64,000 nt of DNA from Tolypeutes matacus (lineage: Eukaryota > Chordata > Mammalia > Cingulata > Chlamyphoridae). Positions 59,366 to 64,000 of this stretch are shown in pieces; within the stretch, counting starts at the first letter, position 1, and the number at the start of each line of letters is the position of its first letter. A model generated the notes under the pieces. The model saw only the letters and a list, made by a program, of their open reading frames with translations, was not told the DNA's origin and searched no databases. A program made the position numbers and the translations under genes. Where the stretch lies: the NCBI GenBank assembly GCA_026826555.1, contig JAKSZT010054396.1:17720581-17784580 (forward strand), written 5' to 3'.

Positions 59366-59459
59366 CTCGAGCTCTCGTAGGGCATTATCACACTCTTTTT
59401 GGCCAGGAGCTTGTTGGGTGCACAAAGTGATGAGCTGATTGATGCTCTCTGTCACAGCT
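59366..59459 (-). CDS. TLN2: TLN2 exon A (R6/R7 junction)
   Basis: Most 5' exon in the window, 94 nt. The first base completes a codon from an upstream exon outside the window, followed by 31 codons (AVTESINQLI..ALRELE). The acceptor reads cttacag and the donor GAG|gtaggt. Corresponds to about talin-1 residues 1341-1371, the end of R6 and the start of R7, including the conserved CTQQAPGQKECDNAL segment. An alternative acceptor two bases further in (AGAG) would break the frame, so 59459 is preferred. Confidence 0.95.
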
Positions 59460-59530
59460 CTGTAAGAAAAGGTGTTTTTAAAAAGAGCAACAGTAATTTC
59501 CCCAAGAATGCTTTGCAGGTTCATGAGGAA

Positions 59531-59980
59531 TACAATTAACTCTTTTTTTTTTTTTTTTTTTAAAGAATTTATTTATTTACTTTATCCATTTTAAACTCCT
59601 CCTTCCCCATTTGCTGTTTTGTGTCCATTTGCTGGGCAATTCTCCGTGTCTGTTTCCTGCCATCTCTTCTCATCCTCCTCCTCCAGGAATACCTCCGATG
59701 TAGGAGAGAGGTATTCTGCTGCCTGCGCCACCTCAGCTCCTGGCTTCTGGAGCTTTTTCGGAGCATTCGCCTTGTCTCTCCCCTGTTACGTCATCATTCT
59801 GCTGCATGGCTCCCGGGGCCCGACAGCTCAGCGTCACACAGAGCCTGGCAGCCCATGCGCCTTCTATATATATTTATTTTATTTTACCGGGAGGTCCCGG
59901 GGATCGAACCCAGGTCCCTCCATATGGCAGATGGACGCCCAACCATTTGAGCCACATCCGCCCCCCTACAATTAACTCTT
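59531..59980 (-). mobile_element. Full-length DAS SINE with long body and 14-bp TSD
   Basis: Element at 59545-59966, minus orientation, about 422 bp. The head has GGATGTGGCTCAAATGG and GGGTTCGATCCCCGG, followed by a TA-rich linker, about 280 bp of body and the tail AAATAAATAAATTCTTTAAA with poly-A. Perfect target duplications TACAATTAACTCTT lie at 59531-59544 and 59967-59980. Much longer than the simple head plus poly-A copy at 24189, but its tail matches the one at 36119. Confidence 0.95.
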
Positions 59981-60584
59981 CATGAGAGTTCTTCCACAAG
60001 CCAAAAGCTCTAAATATTCAGAAATAACCCACATCCATCAAAGATAGAAACCTTTTAAGCAAAAGAAAATTACTACCTTGCTTCCACTTAGTCATTTGAT
60101 TTACTTATAGTTCTCTTAAGAAAATATGACTATCTTTTAATATAATCATAAGAAAGAATTCCCAGTGAAGTTGCAAATAGCAAAAAGATCATGTCAACAC
60201 TGATTTCAAGACCCTGTGTTAGATAGAAACTCACGAGGAATAAGGTTATCTGAATAAGGTGATTTTTGAATAGAGTAGAAATATTGCAAACTGTGCCCAT
60301 GATTTTAAAATCTCTACTTTCCCTTAAATCCTACATGATTGACTAGTTCCTAGAAGTTATCTTTAAAATAGCTATTTTTCTGGTTAACATTAATAGGAAT
60401 AAATTAGATACTCTTGCCTGATTTAAGATGTATTTCTATTCTTCTTAGAATTTAAGAGGCAGCCCAGATTTCTTTTCTACAATGGCAAGGGTTCTACCCC
60501 TCCTGAGCATCTCCTGCTTAACTTGTCTTAGATAACTCCATTTTGAATTAATTTGGTGTGAAATATGAGTCAAGGTTCATTTTT

Positions 60585-60815
60585 TTCTTGCATATGGAAG
60601 AACAATTGTTCAAGCACCACTTGTTGAAGAGACTCTCCTTTCCCCATTGAACTTCTTTTGTTTGCCTCTTTGTTGACAATCAATTGAGTATATTTGTGTG
60701 GTTCTATTTAAGTTCTATTCTGTTCCATTGATCTATGTGTCTAACCCATTGCCAATACTACACTGTCTTGATTACTGCAGCTTTATAGTAAATCTTAAAA
60801 TCGAATGCCCATACA
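60585..60815 (-). mobile_element. L1 ORF2 fragment (inactive)
   Basis: Plus-strand text 'gttgaagagactctcctttc', 'gttctattctgttccattga', 'ctgtcttgattactgcagct' is the familiar antisense of a mammalian L1 ORF2 segment. Both ends truncated; a 16-nt A-run lies just beyond at about 60830. Confidence 0.75.
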
Positions 60816-62090
60816 TCTTAAAAACTAGGAAAAAAAAAAAAAAAAGACACGTTAACTCCCTAAGGAGGGAGTAAGGAGGAGAAAAAGGACCATGCCTTTC
60901 TGACTCCAAACCCAGAGCTGCAACCACTTTTCCACAGGGTCCTAGCTGGTCTACACTCTAGCAGGGCCAGGAAGTCTATGTACAGTTACTAGCTACCGCA
61001 GCTAAAGGGTAACTTAACAAAAACAAAGACACACATTGCTGCTAATCACCAACATTTTATTAGCTAAATTGGCTTTGCAGCTTCCCACAGAATATCAAAT
61101 TAGATGGAAAACGATGTTGCAAATGTACAAAGGCAATCAGCTTAATTATTTGATGAGGAAATACTGTTTTGAATTTTAAATTTACCTAGGGTGATGAGCC
61201 GGGAAGAAAAAAAAACATCCCTGAACTCAAGAAAGACTCCCAGAATAGTTTTTTCCAAGATTGACTCTAGTGATTCATTTATTTGGGAAAAAGTGCTCAG
61301 TTAAGGTGCTGTTGGAAAGTGTTGTGTTCTCCATTGTAAAAGAAGGATGGGATTAATAGAGCAGGACAATCTGTCGTTCTGACCACCTTGAAGGGTACAG
61401 TCCATGATGTATTCATTTCAAGTGCCACCACTTTCAAAACACTGAGTGGACAGGCTGGCATATGTTTACATCATTATGGATGGAGAATGCCATGAGCAAT
61501 TGGAGATTGCAGTCACATATAACATGAGCTTTCCATTTAACTTATTACTTTCAATGTCTCCTGTTTATCTGGAGTTTTTTAAAAAAATAGTTTCTATACG
61601 TAAAGATTTTTCCAGTAAAAACTGTTTACAACTGGTGCATCCAGAAAGTATACAGCTGTTTGTTGTCCTATTCTTTTAACTCTTTTGTAGATGTGAAAAT
61701 TTTCAGATAAAGACTTGGGTACAAAAAAGAAATAATGAAGGGTTTGTAGCTGTGTAATTCATAGAAGTGCCAGTCCAGCACCGTAAGTCTGCTGGGTCAC
61801 TTGGGAAGTATTGATTCATAAGTAAGAAGGTATCACTTATCCCCACATCTCATTTCTGAGCCTGGATTGCATAGCCAAATAATAAACTACGTGGCGCAGA
61901 GGCTTATGGTTATATAGCTTTGACAATGAAAACCATCATTTTTAGGCTTCAAACTTATAGCAGTCATCTTTAAGAGCAAAGGATCAGGATCAACTCAAAT
62001 ATAAAGCATTGATTAGTAGAGCCCACAACAGAATGGTTATAGTATATTACTAATGCCACTGAAGAATATTCATGATACACATTTAAGTAA

Positions 62091-62395
62091 AATAAAAACT
62101 TCAGGGAGTGGATGTGGCTCAAGCGGTTGAGCACCTGCTTCCCACATTGGAAGTCTGGGTTCAGTTCCTGGGGCCTCCTAAAAAACAAAAACACAAACAA
62201 CAAGCAAACAAACAGAAAACAAAACAAAACAAAAAACAACTCAGGAGAGCCAATGTGGCTCAGTGGTTGAGCACCTGCTTCCCAAATACAAGGTCCCGGG
62301 TTCAATCCTTGGCCCCAGTACCTCAAAAAATAAAAATAAAAAAAATAAAATAAAATAAAAATAATAAAAATAAAAAATAAAATAAATAAAAACTT
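62091..62395 (+). mobile_element. DAS SINE dimer inserted as one unit
   Basis: Two tRNA-like heads in tandem: unit 1 from 62104 (TGGCTCAAGCGGTTGAGC, GGTTCAGTTCC) with an A/C-rich tail, and unit 2 from about 62243 (TGGCTCAGTGGTTGAGC, GGTTCAATCC) with an AAATAA-rich tail. AATAAAAACTT occurs at 62091-62101 and 62385-62395 around the pair and nowhere between the units, suggesting a single insertion. A-rich content makes the duplication less certain. Confidence 0.9.
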
Positions 62396-63469
62396 TACAA
62401 CAGTACAGCATATGGGCCCACCACTGTATAAATATGTATGCAGAGAAAAATGGCAGAATGACATATCAGAATGCTAAGTGATTTTTAACAAGTTATTTTT
62501 ACAGAAAAATCTTCAATAAATCTACGAAAAATAATGAATTAAACAACTTACAATATCATAAAAATATGTCTGAAATTAGTAGGACTCTCCCTCTTTATTT
62601 ATTTATTTTTTTACAATTTTTAAAATAAGTTTATTTAAAAATTATTTTTAAAAAACACAGAAAAATTAAATAATCAAAATTCTACCATCCAGAGCTAACA
62701 TTTTCTTGTAGGCATTTCTATCCACTCCCTTAAAAAAAAATTTTTTTTATCTATGACCTCAGAGATTAAAAAGCACTTTCTAATCTAAAAACTGCTCAGT
62801 GTTCAGAGATACTGAACTGATTCAAATGGCGTTTGGGATCTCTGGTTGGACATTTTAAATAGATATAGAAATGGGGTGGAGGTAGTGGGTAGGGGAGGTA
62901 GTCAACCAACTTTTACTTTTTGATGACCTATTAAGCATAAATCTCCTGATAAGCAGCTGGGGGCAGGGGGAACAACCCAGAATAAGACATTTCTCTCCCT
63001 CAAGGGAGGAGATATTTAGGAAGAAAGAAGAAATCAAAATCCACCTGCAAGTATTCCCTAGACTCTGCTGTGGACAAGGCATGGAGATTAACAAATAATA
63101 TAGTTTAACTCTCTCTCTGCTGGCAAGGGGCTTGCATCTAGCTGGAGAGGGCTGGGCAATGAAAAGACAAGACACAAAGAAGCTGAAACAAAGAAGGCAG
63201 TGAGCGGAGTATAACACCAGACAGGACAAGATGGAGCGCTGAATGGGAGGCCAGGCTCATGCTGCAGATTCACAAACAGCAGAGAAGGGAGTGCTCTATG
63301 TGGACTGAGGCAACTGAAAAAAGCCAGGCCTCAGTGGGATCCTGATCTGGATAAAGGGAAAAGAACATTCTAGACAAGACCAAGAGGAAGCGCAAAGGCC
63401 CCTGTTCATACTTGTCTATTTTTTAGAGTGGAGGTGTTTTCTCCCGTCATGCTACTTTCTGTATCATCC

Positions 63470-63488
63470 TTTTTTTTTTTTTTTTTTT
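63470..63488. repeat. Poly-T run
   Basis: About 19 T followed by 'ccccttcacaatttc'. No adjacent retroelement body is recognised. Confidence 0.75.
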
Positions 63489-64000
63489 CCCCTTCACAAT
63501 TTCTGGAGATAAAGAAGCCTGCCCAGCAGGAACCTCAAGCCAAAGGGTAAGCAGGGAGGTAGAAGCCTCCTGCAAGTTCCTTGGGAATACCCTTAGAGGA
63601 CTGGAAAGCAGCTGGAAAACAAGGTCCTGGGGTTGATCCGATGTTGGTAGCTGTGGGCGTGAAGTCTTGGCTGTGGAGTCCTTCTCACCAGTGAACTGTG
63701 GTGTGGGCACTGGCCTCAGGGAAGGTGATGAGAGGTAGGACACCCCTTCCCTTTTTCAACTGCAAACTGGTTTTCCATTTCCTATGCTAAGATCAGGGAC
63801 ATCAGACTAGCTCCAGATCAGGAAATATGCTGGTGAAGTCTTGGCAAAGGGACTCCAGCTCTACCCAACTTTCAGAAAAGAGCCAAAGCCAACCAAGTTA
63901 CAGGGTTGTTGTCAAACAAGCTGGAACATTAAAAAGAAATGACCTCCTCTAAGGCATCAGAGACCAAGGGGTGGTGGTCTCAAATGTTGAGACAGAATTA

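Larger units (their letters stand above)
1..64000 (-). other. TLN2: TLN2 gene body, internal part (19 coding exons)
   Basis: The window lies inside the talin-2 gene. Talin-2 is a large cytoplasmic adaptor linking integrin tails to actin; its rod is a chain of helical bundles R1-R13. Nineteen exons on the minus strand (59459 down to 7630) join into about 879 codons with every border AG/GT and no stop. They cover roughly talin-1 residues 1341-2220, bundles R7-R12. Most introns are phase 0; the one before exon A and those between G-H and O-P are phase 2. Promoter, start codon, stop codon and 3' UTR are outside. Talin-2 rather than talin-1 is chosen from sequences such as GHQGLVDP, GSSPSQ, RNKCRIATAP and LVSGAASTPDK. 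Confidence 0.97.
59460..64000 (-). other. TLN2: Intron upstream of exon A (partial)
   Basis: At least 4.5 kb. Contains a 422-bp DAS SINE (59545-59966), an L1 piece (60585-60815), a SINE dimer (62102-62384) and a poly-T run (63470-63488). The stretches 60850-62080 and 62480-63450 are unassigned. Confidence 0.88.

Noticed and set aside
62104..62180. Possible tRNA gene at SINE heads
   Set aside because: A and B boxes are present, but the units end in A-rich tails and recur with the same divergence elsewhere; they are SINEs, not functional tRNA genes.
1..64000. The miR-190a hairpin, hosted by a TLN2 intron in human
   Set aside because: I looked by eye for the mature sequence and its complement in every intron and did not find it; it is probably in a downstream intron outside the window.
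1..64000. CRISPR, operon or mobile bacterial system
   Set aside because: No spaced direct repeats, no dense coding, and clear eukaryotic exon-intron structure with mammalian repeats.

Overview
This is mammalian genomic DNA, and its only recognisable gene is talin-2 (TLN2), a focal-adhesion and costamere scaffold, on the minus strand. The window holds 19 consecutive internal coding exons, 2,638 coding bases or about 879 codons, and neither end of the gene. Because the gene runs right to left, the first exon here is at 59366-59459 and the last at 7630-7815. All exons have AG/GT borders and join in one open frame. The protein corresponds roughly to residues 1341-2220 in talin-1 numbering, that is rod bundles R7 to R12. 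The head, R1-R6, the end of R12, R13 and the dimerisation helix lie outside. Exon sequences fit talin-2 rather than talin-1 (for example GSSPSQ, GHQGLVDP and FGECVGIASK).

The organism is most likely an armadillo, probably Dasypus novemcinctus or a close xenarthran relative. The introns carry several tRNA-derived SINEs with the DAS-type head (GGATGTGGCTCAA..GGTTGAGC, then GGTTCAATCC), which are characteristic of armadillos. The other repeats are ordinary eutherian ones: MIR, L2, MER5A, MLT1 LTRs and L1.

Layout, low to high coordinate. 1-7629 is one partial intron with a small hAT MITE, a Tigger-like element and a solo LTR with a 5-bp target duplication. 7630-18199 holds six exons (R10 end, R11, start of R12), plus L1 3' ends and an L2 copy. 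18200-31487 holds three exons in long introns, including a CpG-rich patch and a duplicated splice-acceptor segment. 31488-46082 holds six exons (R9, end of R7, end of R8). 46083-59459 holds the five upstream exons (R7/R8). 59460-64000 is upstream intron with a full DAS SINE and a SINE dimer.

The exons make one continuous stretch of the talin rod that binds KANK (R7), vinculin, RIAM and DLC1 (R8), the talin head for autoinhibition (R9), and integrin and actin regions (R11/R12). Residues published as critical in talin-1 are present here. I found no new enzyme system, CRISPR array or independent gene. The observations most worth checking are the duplicated acceptor with an in-frame pseudo-exon, a nested inverted repeat beside one exon, and the SINE architectures. 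Family names for old repeats come from recognition by eye, not a database search, so their borders are approximate.
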